Positions 1 through 8,930 of a DNA stretch of 62,000 bases are shown here, one piece after another. The stretch covers positions 618,576 through 680,575 of the forward strand of contig RPFO01000104.1 in the NCBI GenBank assembly GCA_009746045.1. The letters are read 5' to 3'. Source of the DNA: Mesostigma viride. Its lineage: Eukaryota > Streptophyta > Mesostigmatophyceae > Mesostigmatales > Mesostigmataceae. The notes under the pieces were generated by a model. It was not told where the DNA came from. It searched no databases and saw nothing but the letters and a program-made list of their open reading frames with translations. The position numbers were made by a program, and so were the translations under genes. Each line of letters begins with the position of its first letter. The stretch's first letter is position 1.

Positions 1-616
1 TTCCCCCCTCCGCCACCACCGCCACCGCCACCACCGCCACCTCCACCTCCACCCTGTCCCCATCCGAACCACTCGCTCAGTGATGCGTCCGGGTTCCAGT
101 AACCAGGGGTAGTCATCTGCTTGTAGCCATGGGACATCAAATAGTTCTCCCACCAGCCAGGTCCTCCGTACTTCATGTCCGCGGCCGTGGTCCAGTTCGG
201 TCCCACTACCGCCCCTGCCTTCTTTTTAATGAGATTGTGTGCCAACTGCCTCATCATCCATTCGGGGATTTTCCCGCCATACTGCCGCAAGTAAGGAGCC
301 AGAGCGTAATCGAAACCTCCGTCTATTAGTTGAGACCCTAGGCCACCCATCACATCGTTGGTTAACCCGATACCAACCTCCCGCAATCCTCGACCCGGGG
401 AGCATTCACCCATCTCTTCGGAACGTTCATACCCATGCGAAGGAGGGTCTGTCCTCGAGGGTCTCCAGCCAAATTTGATACCACACCCGCCGCTGACGCG
501 GCCTTTTGTGCATACGGAATGTATCCGGCGTATTTAGAGCCTTCCATCACACTTGGCAACATACCCGCGAGACCCGATACATGCCCCATCATGGGCGCCA
601 CCTGCGCCGTAGCCAT
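1..616 (-). CDS. Hypothetical glycine-rich protein, 3' end outside window, one frame break
   Basis: The frame opens at ATG 616 and reads 74 or so residues with an Ala/Gly/Met-rich, weakly hydrophobic N-terminus. It then stops at 362. A second open frame continues without a stop from about 395 to the window edge, containing a Trp/Tyr-rich block (positions 80-240) and ending in an uninterrupted run of about 17 glycines (1-52). The change of frame fits one missing base in the CCC/GGGG run at 394-400. The gly-rich tail and low charge suggest a structural or virion component, but I recognise no family. The gene is truncated by the window start. Confidence 0.6.
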
Positions 617-663
617 TCTCCACGGATCGTTGGTCGTGTTAGCGTGAAATTGGTTGAAAACAC

Positions 664-846
664 CTAGACTTCTCCGACACTTGGCATTTCGTGATTGTAG
701 AAAAATTTAATTGCCGGCTGAGCCATGTGACTAGCAAGCATTGCCGTTTTCAAAGGAGAGTTGACGCCACCCCACAAGTATTGCCCCCCTTTCTGCAGAC
801 CGCTCGTGACCCCGCCCACAATTCCTCTTAAACTCGGCTTCTTCAT
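664..846 (-). CDS. Small hypothetical protein (60 aa)
   Basis: This short gene starts at ATG 846, four bases after the stop of the LysM gene (851), and is followed by the Gly-rich gene, so the three look co-transcribed. It has a basic N-terminus (MKKPSLRG), a Gly-rich middle and a weakly hydrophobic stretch around residues 33-50. No family is recognised. Tight spacing and a plausible start are the main support. Confidence 0.5.
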   Translation of the reverse strand: MKKPSLRGIVGGVTSGLQKGGQYLWGGVNSPLKTAMLASHMAQPAIKFFYNHEMPSVGEV

Positions 847-850
847 CCAA

Positions 851-1318
851 TCAAACCACCCCGTCTTGCCACTCGGACCCGCGTATCCGCCTATATCGTC
901 GACCGTACGTCAGTCCCATGTTCGTGTCGGGGTGGATGACGCCGTTCACGAAATCCTGGAACGAGTACCGTTTCGGGATCAACACGAAGCTACCGGGCGC
1001 CAAACCCAACGGCGAGATGTGCGGGTTCGAGATAATGAGCTCGTCGGGAAGCACGCCATACTGTTCCGCGATGGACTTCCACGTTTCCCCCTCCGCGACC
1101 ACGTGTCCGCTCTTTTCGCCGTACACCCCTTTGCTCGGACTCGCGTACGTAGGCACGATATTCTGTTCGAAGGCCTTCTGAATGATGGCGTCCGGGTTGT
1201 TTTCTGCCGTCATCGGGGCGCTCTTCGTAAGCGTCGTGTCCGGCAGCAATCGGATGAGTCGCTCCACCAGTTCTGGCGGTATCGCTATGAGATTCCCTCC
1301 CGGGCCCATGGGTGCCAT
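851..1318 (-). CDS. LysM-domain protein (155 aa)
   Basis: A single LysM-like module lies at about residues 72-118. It shows the usual pattern: a HVVxxGETWxSIAEQYG start, a central DELIISNPH and a closing PGSFVLIPK. LysM modules bind N-acetylglucosamine-containing glycans such as peptidoglycan or chitin. In a giant virus this suggests a particle protein contacting a host wall polymer or fibre glycans, but that is inference. There is no signal peptide or membrane segment. It is the first gene of a minus-strand run of three. Confidence 0.7.
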   Translation of the reverse strand: MAPMGPGGNLIAIPPELVERLIRLLPDTTLTKSAPMTAENNPDAIIQKAFEQNIVPTYASPSKGVYGEKSGHVVAEGETWKSIAEQYGVLPDELIISNPHISPLGLAPGSFVLIPKRYSFQDFVNGVIHPDTNMGLTYGRRYRRIRGSEWQDGVV

Positions 1319-1362
1319 AGACGTCTCCAGTTTCGAGTTATACTATGACGAGAGACATAATT

Positions 1363-1662
1363 TTATTCCTCCTCGCTGACTTTGATCGACAGCCGCATCC
1401 GCTTGCCGGAATCGAGAGACACGTATTGCGTCATCTTCTGCACCTTCTTCCGCCGCTCCTTGACGGGAGATTCGCACCGTTCCACAGGGACTGGCGCAGG
1501 TCGCACGAGCGCACGAGGACTGACGTCATCTTCCGTATCCGTTTCCTCGGAGGGCTTCTCGAAGATCAGATCCCCGTGCCGGTTCATGGATACGGACCAG
1601 CCTTTGTTGACGCCGCACAGCACGATGTCGGAGATGTCGTCACTGTCGAGCGAAATGGACAT
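1363..1662 (-). CDS. Hypothetical acidic/basic protein (99 aa)
   Basis: The gene starts at ATG 1662 and ends 45 bp before the LysM gene. The first 40 residues look folded (SISLDSDDISDIVLCGVNKGW). The middle is acidic (EETDTEDD), followed by a KERRKK basic cluster. No family is recognised. It lies divergent to the 1747 gene; the 84-bp gap contains A/T-rich stretches (AAAAAAAA near 1695 and ATGTATAC near 1732) that could serve as shared promoter sequence. Confidence 0.55.
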   Translation of the reverse strand: MSISLDSDDISDIVLCGVNKGWSVSMNRHGDLIFEKPSEETDTEDDVSPRALVRPAPVPVERCESPVKERRKKVQKMTQYVSLDSGKRMRLSIKVSEEE

Positions 1663-1746
1663 TGGTCCGAACTTGCGTAATGTTTCGTCCGTTAAAAAAA
1701 ACGCGTTTCTGGACGAACATAAACTTTACTACATGTATACCGCGGA

Positions 1747-2004
1747 ATGAGTTCGACGGTGTTGAAGTCCAAAGTGGTGGACGCTAACGTCGTCCACGTG
1801 CAAAAGTTTATCCGGTTCGAATCTTCTGGAGACACTCTGAGCCGTATCAATCCTCTGGACATCGGCACGCACAGGATTTACTCGACGACGTACGATGGGC
1901 AACGTGTCATTTTCTTCCTGGAGCGCGGCGGACCGAACCCTATAATATCGGACTCCGATCCCACGTTCGTCGGATACACCTACCTCGGCTGCATGTCCGC
2001 GTAA
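1747..2004 (+). CDS. Hypothetical protein (85 aa)
   Basis: This compact, beta-rich looking small protein has no Cys motif or membrane segment. ATG 1747 lies 11 bp after the ATGTATAC motif. It is followed 51 bp downstream by PCNA on the same strand, so the two may be co-expressed. No family is recognised. Confidence 0.55.
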   Translation: MSSTVLKSKVVDANVVHVQKFIRFESSGDTLSRINPLDIGTHRIYSTTYDGQRVIFFLERGGPNPIISDSDPTFVGYTYLGCMSA

Positions 2005-2055
2005 CTTCGTTCGTTCTTATCGGCGGAATTCATTTCAGCGCGCGTTTCAGCGGCC

Positions 2056-2862
2056 ATGGAGTTCCGAACCGTGCAAGGATCGTCTGTCAAGATGCTCGTG
2101 GAGGTCCTAAAAGAGCTCACGAACGACGTGAACGTGTTTTTCGACAAAACCGGAGTTCGCATCGTGTCCTTCGACCTTTCTCATGTGGCGCTTTTCCACG
2201 CTTTTATGGAGGCCGAGAAGATCGAGGAATACCGCTGCAACAAGCAGTACACGGTCGGGATCAGCCTGGTCAACTTCTTCAAACTCATCAAGAACGTGTG
2301 TGTGAACGACGAGTTGGAGCTGAGGTTGAAGGAAGAGAACCTCGACGTCATGGAGATCACGATCCTAAACCGGGCCAAGAACACGAGGTGGTTCTACGAG
2401 ATGAAACTGATGGACATCGACGACGATCTCATCGAGATCCCGGAGAAAGACTATATGACCTGCATCACGATGGTCAGCTCCGAATTCCAGAAGATCTGCC
2501 GCGACCTTTCCATCATATCCGACAAAGTGAGACTGCAGTGTCGAGGCGGCGAAATCACGCTCAGCTGCACGGGGGATATAGGCAACTGCCAGCTGGATAT
2601 CGGGAAGGAACACCCCGAAGTGACGGTGAACATCGCGGGGGACAAGGAGATCGACGAGTGTTTCTCAGTCCGATACATGTGCACATTCTCAAAGGCGTCG
2701 GGACTTTGCAACAGTGTAGATATCTTTATTATGCCAGAATATCCGATGATCGTAAAGTACAAGATAGGAGACCTCGGAACGCTCATGTTCGCCCTGGCAC
2801 CCCAGGTGGGCGAAGGCGCCGACGATGAGAACGCCCCTATGGATGAGAGTTCGGGGGAATGA
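2056..2862 (+). CDS. PCNA-like DNA polymerase sliding clamp (268 aa)
   Basis: PCNA is the homotrimeric ring that tethers the replicative polymerase to DNA. The length (268 aa) matches the family (about 260). Visible hallmarks include the N-terminal FRTVQGSSVKMLVEVLKELTND helix region, the VRIVSFDLSHVALFHAFM strand-helix block near residues 33-48, the central RAKNTRWFYEMKLMDID interdomain region, and the C-terminal PMIVKYKIGDLGTLMFALAPQV ending. An acidic tail (GADDENAPMDESSGE) follows. Many nucleocytoplasmic viruses encode their own PCNA. It converges on the VLTF3-like gene and their ends overlap by 26 bp. Confidence 0.93.
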   Translation: MEFRTVQGSSVKMLVEVLKELTNDVNVFFDKTGVRIVSFDLSHVALFHAFMEAEKIEEYRCNKQYTVGISLVNFFKLIKNVCVNDELELRLKEENLDVMEITILNRAKNTRWFYEMKLMDIDDDLIEIPEKDYMTCITMVSSEFQKICRDLSIISDKVRLQCRGGEITLSCTGDIGNCQLDIGKEHPEVTVNIAGDKEIDECFSVRYMCTFSKASGLCNSVDIFIMPEYPMIVKYKIGDLGTLMFALAPQVGEGADDENAPMDESSGE

Positions 2863-3952
2863 ACGTCGAAGGGATGAACTGCCAGTTCAGTTTGGCGCAG
2901 ATCCCCTTCCACATCATGTCCTGACCCCACAACTTCTCGCGGCTCTTCAACAGAGGGAAATGCTCAATGAACTCGTCATACCCTAGAAGCTGACACATCT
3001 TGTGGATGGTATATGAATAATTCAAAAAGTTGCGCCTGTTCTTCGGACACACGTCCTCAAACGGCTTTTGTATCATGCGGAACATGTTTCTCAGCCTCTC
3101 CTCCTGATCCATGGTCATGGTCGGAGGCGGAGATCCTTGCAAAATGTGCGTGATCTGCACAGAGTGTTCGAAGTACTTGGATAGCCTCAGCTTTCTCAGC
3201 ACTTTGCGCACTTTTTTCGCGGTAATGTCCGACTTCACGACCCTCGCCTTCTTAAAGTCCTGACTCACGGCCTCGATCACCTCCTCGGGGATCGTGGACT
3301 TCTCTCGCGCGTGGAATTGAGCGATGCACTCGTTAAAGTGGTTGATCCGCTTGTAGCAGTAGTCCGCGTTGTCCACTGGCGTGCCGTAGGGGCACGCGTC
3401 GATGCCGTCGTTGTGGGCGGGCTTCGCCTCGCCGCACTTGCTGCAAATCATGTCTCCGTGCGACTGGTCTTCGACCATGTTCACGTTGCACTTGGAGCAA
3501 AAGCCGTACGCCACGGTCTCTGCGTGCAGAGGCCTGCGGATCTCGACGATCTTTGCCGGAAGGTAACGAAAACGGCTGATGAGTAGCATAAACTCGTCGT
3601 AGAGCTGCCCCCTGGAAACCGCCTCTCCGGTATCGAGTTTCTCGTGCTTCACCTTCCGCTCGGACAGGAACCCCCGTTTCTGCGCCTCCTCGACCGTGAC
3701 GGTGGACTCTTTCCCCGGTTCCGTGATCGTAACCCACCCGTCGGACACGAACTTCACCTTGCCCTTCCCCGTCGACTGGAGTGATGTGGTCGGACGTCTC
3801 GCCTCTCGTTTTCCGACCGCCGCCAGGTAGCGAGAGTACAGAGGAAGCACTTCGAGCATAAACTCCATCCTCTCCGTCTCCCTCTCCCCGTTCTGGGCGT
3901 CGAACCAATCCATGCACTCCTTCAGTTTGGCCTCGACGGTGGTCTTGTCCAT
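2837..3952 (-). CDS. VLTF3-like late transcription factor
   Basis: This is a giant-virus core gene, related to poxvirus A2L, that drives late transcription. The diagnostic zinc ribbon is present: CSKC, about 18 residues, then CSKCGEA, near the middle of the protein. The conserved C-terminal part follows (NRRNFLNYSYTIHKMCQLLGYDEFIEHFPLLKSREKL, then a KLNWQFIPS ending). I take ATG 3952 as start (371 aa). The frame stays open upstream to a TTG at 4045 with plausible coding text, so the true protein may be up to 31 residues longer. It overlaps the PCNA 3' end by 26 bp. Confidence 0.9.
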   Translation of the reverse strand: MDKTTVEAKLKECMDWFDAQNGERETERMEFMLEVLPLYSRYLAAVGKREARRPTTSLQSTGKGKVKFVSDGWVTITEPGKESTVTVEEAQKRGFLSERKVKHEKLDTGEAVSRGQLYDEFMLLISRFRYLPAKIVEIRRPLHAETVAYGFCSKCNVNMVEDQSHGDMICSKCGEAKPAHNDGIDACPYGTPVDNADYCYKRINHFNECIAQFHAREKSTIPEEVIEAVSQDFKKARVVKSDITAKKVRKVLRKLRLSKYFEHSVQITHILQGSPPPTMTMDQEERLRNMFRMIQKPFEDVCPKNRRNFLNYSYTIHKMCQLLGYDEFIEHFPLLKSREKLWGQDMMWKGICAKLNWQFIPSTFIPPNSHP

Positions 3953-4044
3953 GACGACAAATAGCTCAGAAAACTTTCTAGGCTCGAGCGCGTTCAACGG
4001 GGGAATAAATTTGTGGCCGCTGTAGATGTACTCGATCCTCCCCA

Positions 4045-4417
4045 ATGGCTTCCGCGACCGATATGACTACCGCCCCCGTTCCCGAGGCGGTCGAACAAGC
4101 GCAAACGGGTCAAGCGAGAGCCTAAGGCCGAGCCACCCCCCTCCGCAGTAGAGGCTCCTTCTTCTGAATCGGGATCCGAAGAGTCTGACGGAAAAAAGAC
4201 CAAGAAGGCCCCTTACATGAGCACTTCCATCCCAAACCTGTCTGTCGGCGACGTGCGAAAGTGTCTCAACGAGATGAGGCGTGTGGGGTCAAAGATCGAG
4301 GCGAGTTACAAACTCGCGAACGGGTGGACGGCGGGAGATTTCGCCGTGAAGTACCTCATCGGCAGCTACACACCTTCGTCCAAGGAAAAGACGCCCGTCG
4401 ACGATGCCGTCGCCTAA
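4045..4417 (+). CDS. Hypothetical basic protein with nuclear-localisation-like motif, frame break
   Basis: ATG 4045 opens a frame that stops at about 4125. The adjacent frame continues to 4417 through a strongly basic block (NKRKRVKREPK), a Pro/Ser/Glu-rich linker and a folded C-terminal part (SVGDVRKCLNEMRRVGSKIEASYKL and on). The switch can be explained by one extra C in the C-runs at 4073-4083. The basic block resembles a nuclear localisation signal. No family is recognised. If the break is an artefact, the protein is about 124 aa. Confidence 0.5.
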
Positions 4418-4439
4418 AATTGTGAAGACACTATAATAA

Positions 4440-4955
4440 ATGGACTTCGAACGCGAAATCGCCGGGGACCGCGGGACGATTCAAAACTTCGACATCGGGA
4501 AGACGATAAAAATCCAACCACCGGGTTGGAAACAGAAGCTTTTTATGAGCCAGCGATACACGGAGCCTCCCCTTGGTTTCACCGGGGATTTCGACCGCTA
4601 CCCGTGGCATTTTAGCCTTTCTAAGATCACAAACTACGGGTTCTTTTTGGCGATATCGGCCGCGTGTCTCATCGGACACGGCGTCGTGTTCTCGAATCAT
4701 CACAAGACCTGGCAGGGTGTCCAGGGATTGATTGGCGTGGCGTTCATGGCATGGACGTGGAAATACTACAGGGTGTACGCGCACGACATGTGGGGGTCAA
4801 TCAAGCCCCACGGGACATTGACGGGCGTCGTCGCGTACGGAGCGATGACTATCGCCTTTATAACCCTGCACTATTACTGGTATTCTAGAAAGAAGAGCCA
4901 GAAAGCGGTCCTAGGCGCCAGAGAACCCGTTGAGAGGGTTATCAACCATGAATAA
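4440..4955 (+). CDS. Three-span membrane protein (171 aa)
   Basis: ATG 4440 lies just after ACTATAATAA. Three hydrophobic segments are visible at about residues 66-84, 93-110 and 128-148, followed by a basic KKSQ-containing tail. The N-terminal 60 residues are soluble and aromatic-rich. This is probably a virion or host-membrane protein. No family is recognised. It converges on the 4968-5531 gene with a 12-bp gap. Confidence 0.65.
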   Translation: MDFEREIAGDRGTIQNFDIGKTIKIQPPGWKQKLFMSQRYTEPPLGFTGDFDRYPWHFSLSKITNYGFFLAISAACLIGHGVVFSNHHKTWQGVQGLIGVAFMAWTWKYYRVYAHDMWGSIKPHGTLTGVVAYGAMTIAFITLHYYWYSRKKSQKAVLGAREPVERVINHE

Positions 4956-4967
4956 AATAAGTCCGAT

Positions 4968-5531
4968 TCACTTCAGACACACGTTCAAGTATGGAATAAA
5001 CACCTTTTCATCCTCGGAAGGGTAGTGTGTCGTGATCACGACCTTGTCGTCGACGAGGTCGACCATCCTCAAAACCAAGCCCGCGAGGGCCGACCATTGA
5101 ATCAATTTTCGGAACTTGAGACTTTTGACGCTTATATCGCAAGGAAGAGAATCCGACTCGTAGCTACTGTAGCCAATTTCCTCGATGCGCTCGACAATGA
5201 ACTTGTCAACGGAGTCGTCGTCCAAACACCACTTGTTATCCTCCCCCATGGCGTGGTCGCGGATAGCCAACTTCTCCATGGAAGAGGCGAGGCGCTCGTC
5301 ATTAAAGCCCAGGATGTGGGTCATGGGTCGCACGACATGCGTTTTTCTGTCCTTTTCCATGTCACATATGCCCAGGACGGACTGATGAGGGCGCTGGCGG
5401 CCCACGATGTAGACGTCCCTGTCCCAGGGGCTTTTACTAGGAGAGAGAGAGGCGGCGATGGGTGCTTTTTTGTCCGTGGCAACTACCGGAGCTGTCGTCG
5501 GAAACAACACGCGGCGGAATATCGAGACCAT
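4968..5531 (-). CDS. Hypothetical protein (187 aa)
   Basis: This is an intact frame from ATG 5531. A basic N-terminus is followed by a mixed-charge soluble protein with helical-looking segments (SMEKLAIRDHAMGED; DKFIVERIEEIGYSSYES) and no Cys motif. It is divergent from the Rieske gene; the 71-bp spacer contains ATAAATATACC near 5531 and an A6 run, a likely bidirectional promoter. No family is recognised. Confidence 0.55.
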   Translation of the reverse strand: MVSIFRRVLFPTTAPVVATDKKAPIAASLSPSKSPWDRDVYIVGRQRPHQSVLGICDMEKDRKTHVVRPMTHILGFNDERLASSMEKLAIRDHAMGEDNKWCLDDDSVDKFIVERIEEIGYSSYESDSLPCDISVKSLKFRKLIQWSALAGLVLRMVDLVDDKVVITTHYPSEDEKVFIPYLNVCLK

Positions 5532-5602
5532 AAATATACCCTACAGTCACAAAAAAGTTGTGCTCGTTTAATCCGGCGCTCGAATCACGCATCAGAATAC
5601 AA

Positions 5603-6616
5603 ATGATACGCTCGACACGACTTTTATGCACGCCGCGAGCGTTTCGGGATCGCATGGTACGGACACGGCTTCGATGCGTATGTCAGACTCCCACGCCCTC
5701 CGTAAAAACCGTTATGTGCGACAAGTGGATCTGCGTAGGCGCTCCTATGCCGACACGGGGTACGAAGCTGCGAATCGTGAAGATATACGGCGACGACTAC
5801 GTTGTATACCGCTCTTCCTCCTGCGAGCTGCTCGTGTGCCGCGACGTTTGCCCCCATCGAGGGGCAAAACTTTCGCGCGGACACGCGGAGTCGGGAAACG
5901 CGATCCGATGCGCCTATCACGGCCTCTCGTGGGGGCCTAATAATAACCGCGAAAGTTACGTCACGACGCTCGTAGCGGATGACCTGTTGTGGGCGAACTT
6001 CGGAGAAGGGTATCAATTTCGAACCTCGCCGTATACGCCCGCGAATATAGGGCGGTATGCGGATACGGTCGAATGGACCATGAGCGGCCACCCGCAGGTG
6101 ATCATCGAAAACATCATCGACACAGCGAGGGTCACGCCGCGAGAGTCCAGGCTACTTTTCCGCGACGATTGGTTCAAGTGTGCTTCCGTGTATGATTTCG
6201 AGATAAACAATGCATGGATTTCGTTATTATGTTATTGGATAACTGGATTGCGCGGCGTGTCACAGCTTACAATCCAACACGAATTCGTAATCCCTTATAC
6301 CGCCTCTATGACGATCTTCGCCTGTTCTACCCAGAGCTGTTCCATCATTCCCGTGGCGTCCCTTTTCTTTAGCGTCCTCCCCTTGGAGATGACGAAATCG
6401 AGGGTGATTGTACGGGCCGCTAGCCGGTCCCATATCACGCGGCCGTTGTCCCTCTTGCTCGCCATGTGGTACCTTTTGAGAGACGCGGGACTGGTCGAGA
6501 CGATTGACACGGACTCGTTCCGCTGCAACCGTTTGCTTCGAGCAGACAACCTTGTAGCGCGATACAGGGAGAAGATGAAACGAGCGTACAATTTTGACGA
6601 CCTTGAGCGTTATTGA
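5603..6616 (+). CDS. Rieske [2Fe-2S] oxygenase-like protein (337 aa)
   Basis: A Rieske cluster site is clear: CPHRG (C83, H85) and CAYHGLSW (C103, H106), 17 residues apart, in a typical Rieske fold (VYRSSSCELLVCRDVCPHRG). In Rieske oxygenases a second domain binds mononuclear iron through two His and one Asp after an ENxxDxxH motif. Here the matching segment ENIIDTARVTPRE has Arg where His is expected, so iron binding is doubtful. The first 40 residues are Arg/Ser/Thr-rich (MIRSTRLLCTPRAFRDRMVR) and resemble an organelle transit peptide; translation could instead begin at MCDKW. A hydrophobic segment lies at about residues 240-260. This is an unusual cargo gene for a virus. Confidence 0.8.
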   Translation: MIRSTRLLCTPRAFRDRMVRTRLRCVCQTPTPSVKTVMCDKWICVGAPMPTRGTKLRIVKIYGDDYVVYRSSSCELLVCRDVCPHRGAKLSRGHAESGNAIRCAYHGLSWGPNNNRESYVTTLVADDLLWANFGEGYQFRTSPYTPANIGRYADTVEWTMSGHPQVIIENIIDTARVTPRESRLLFRDDWFKCASVYDFEINNAWISLLCYWITGLRGVSQLTIQHEFVIPYTASMTIFACSTQSCSIIPVASLFFSVLPLEMTKSRVIVRAASRSHITRPLSLLLAMWYLLRDAGLVETIDTDSFRCNRLLRADNLVARYREKMKRAYNFDDLERY

Positions 6617-6643
6617 CATCTCATGTCATTATACGAGAGAATT

Positions 6644-7802
6644 CTACGACACGCCCATTCCGATTCCGCTGGTCTCCATGTCCGTGTCCGTCTCCTCGTC
6701 GCTCTCCATGTCCGCGCACATGCGACCACGGTTGAAGAGACGCGTCGCCCGGAGGGCCTGCTCCAAACGCCGCACGCTTTCGATTTCTCTCCTGAATCTC
6801 GGTCGGTTGCACAGTTGGCGGTATCCGAACGTGATGGCGAACGCGCTCCATCTCTCCTCGACGTTGTCCAGAATCGAGTCCAAATCTTTGGCCCCGAACG
6901 AGTGGTCGTTCGCAGCTCGAAACACCTTACAGACATACGCATGCAAGTCGGCGACGCTGGTTGTGTACGCGTACCGAACGGGATCTTCCGGGAGCAGGTT
7001 CGTTTGCGAGGCTCGAAACTTTTCCTTTGTCTTGCCAGACACCACGAAATGGGCGCGGTCGTCGACGGTTTGGGCCCAGTCGAGGTCGAAAATCCGAGTT
7101 TCAGGAACGCGATGGACAGGGTCTTGCACCGTTCTGAAAGCGCCGAGGATCCACGAAAAGATTTGTTCCGTCGGGTACTTCGCGGAGTGCATGCGGAAGA
7201 AATTCCCAGCGGCCTCGTAACACACTTGCACGAACTCCCAACCGGGGCTGCACGTGCCCAGGATGTTGCCCTTTTCGTCGATCCGCGCTAACCGCTCACA
7301 TCACGCGCGAAGTTCTTGACGTCCTCGTCCTTCACGCCATACTTTTTCATCGTCCTCTTCATCATCCTCTCGCTTAAGGCGTAGTTTAACGGCCAGCCTT
7401 CGAAATGCTCGATGTCTTCGGACGTGACGACGCCGTCAGGTAGCGGGGTGATCAAGAGGTCGGAGTACGCCCCGACGTCCGCCCTTCCGTTGCTCGGGAT
7501 CTCGAATACGGCGGAGACGATGGAGCGGGACGCTCCGAGTTTCTCCACGACGCGATGAGCGCATTCGATGCGCGTTGGGCCCACGAGACCTTGGAGAGGG
7601 CGCGGAGGACGCACGTCATGGTTATGGCGTCCGCTACGAGATCCAAGTGACCATTGGGCCGGGTGTGCCTCACGCAGCGCTTGAACATGCTGGAGTGCTC
7701 CTCGAATACGTCCACGACTCGATTCACGCCGAGTCCGACTCGAAGGACATCGCAAACGCTGATGAACTGGTCCACGACGTACACGCTCTCCCACGACTCC
7801 AT
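6644..7802 (-). CDS. Hypothetical protein, possibly cyclin-fold, with one or two frame breaks
   Basis: ATG 7802 opens a frame with helical text (VVDQFISVCDVLRVGLGVNRVVDVFEEH and ITMTCVLRALSK). The frame then shifts near the GGGCCC at 7577-7582 and continues as PTRIECAHRVVEKLGASRSIVSAVFEIP to a stop at 7288. A third frame beginning around 7290 runs to 6644, ending in an acidic Ser/Glu tail. These may be one broken gene of about 385 aa or two adjacent genes. The helical repeats vaguely resemble cyclin/TFIIB core repeats, but no zinc ribbon is seen, so I do not assign TFIIB. Confidence 0.45.
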
Positions 7803-8007
7803 GGCTGAACTGCTGTGTGATGTTTCCGTGCCCCTCGACGATTTATACCGACCTTGGTCTACAGAGCGTCGCGCCACTATGGTTTGGCGCGGCGCCACGT
7901 TTTGAGCTTCTAGAAGCACCCGTTTGTCAGAGCGTGGTCTGGAACGTTCCGAACGGGTTAAAAGGCGCGGCGGCCCATCTTTGCACCGGAGACTCACACG
8001 CACCACC

Positions 8008-8890
8008 ATGGCGGACATTCACTGCCTTCTCCGCCATACCTTTACGCTTGGGCCAGGGTCCGAATGTTACTCTTTTAAACCCCACGTCCCTCTAGCCGGC
8101 GAGAACACGATCCGCGTTTCGTTTCCGCACATACTCGTCAACGGCGCGGACGTCGTGCGAGCCATCACCGGGAGAGAGGCAGCCGGGAGATTCGCCAAGT
8201 GGGCCGCCACCCCCACATAAAAACCTGGCCTCCGCTATCCAGAAGATCACGACGACGCCCTCGATCGTGGTCGATGCAGAGGGGTGCGGGTGGATCACCC
8301 CTGCGTTGTTGTGGTCGCTGGTGGGGTTCGTCCTTCCCGAGTTCACTGCAGTCGCGAAATCGAATTGGCATCGTATGGCCACGCTGACCCGTTCTCTCTC
8401 ATCGCAGAGATGCGTGTTTACATGCGCCGAATGGAGGAGGCGCACGACAACGTGCTGAAGAACGTCATGGACACGGAGAAGAGGTACATCTCTATGATGG
8501 ACTCGATCCGAACGAACCTACCCGTGACGAACAACCAATCCGAAGACGTTCAGAAAGTGGTGTCTGCCCACGCGACTTTTCGCGACCGAGATCAAAGCTC
8601 GCCGAAACGAACTCGATTTCAAGTTGTGCATCGACGCGTGCGTCATGGCGGAGAAGATCATGCAACACATGAAGAGGACCGGGATCGCGAACGTCACCGA
8701 AGAGATGCAGGAGAAGGTCGGCGTCTCGCTCAAGGACATGCTCATGGCTGCCCTAGAAAGGACCCCTTCCGAACACTGGAAGTACGACAACTCGTTTCAC
8801 CTAGACTTCCCTCTCGATCTCCCCGACATGACGTTGGACGAGATATTTAAGACTGAAACCGCGGAGGGTAAGGAAACTTGCGCTCAATAA
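8008..8890 (+). CDS. Hypothetical protein with three frame breaks
   Basis: The start ACCACCATGG (8008) is good. Successive coding stretches lie in different frames: 8008-8214, then to about 8388, then to about 8577, then to 8890. The breaks map to C5 at 8210-8214, CCC at 8388-8390 and TTTT at 8577-8580. The parts include a hydrophobic segment (ALLWSLVGFVLPEFTAV), a long charged helix (MRRMEEAHDNVLKNVMDTEKRY) and a C-terminal helical region ending in an acidic tail. Corrected length would be about 293 aa. Poly(A)-type sequence follows immediately. No family is recognised. Confidence 0.5.
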
Positions 8891-8930
8891 ATAATTGTTT
8901 ATTAAAATTTTAATAAAGTTTCATTTCACA
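8888..8930. terminator. AT-rich bidirectional 3' end region
   Basis: Between two convergent genes lies AATAAATAATTGTTTATT, a 6-bp stem (AATAAA/TTTATT), followed by TTAAAATTTTAA and AATAAAG. The sequence offers poly(A) signals on both strands and a short hairpin, so it is a plausible shared 3' end. Confidence 0.5.

Noticed and set aside
6644-7802. Viral TFIIB homologue
   Set aside because: Helical text is compatible with cyclin repeats, but there is no N-terminal zinc ribbon and the frame is broken, so the assignment is not supported.
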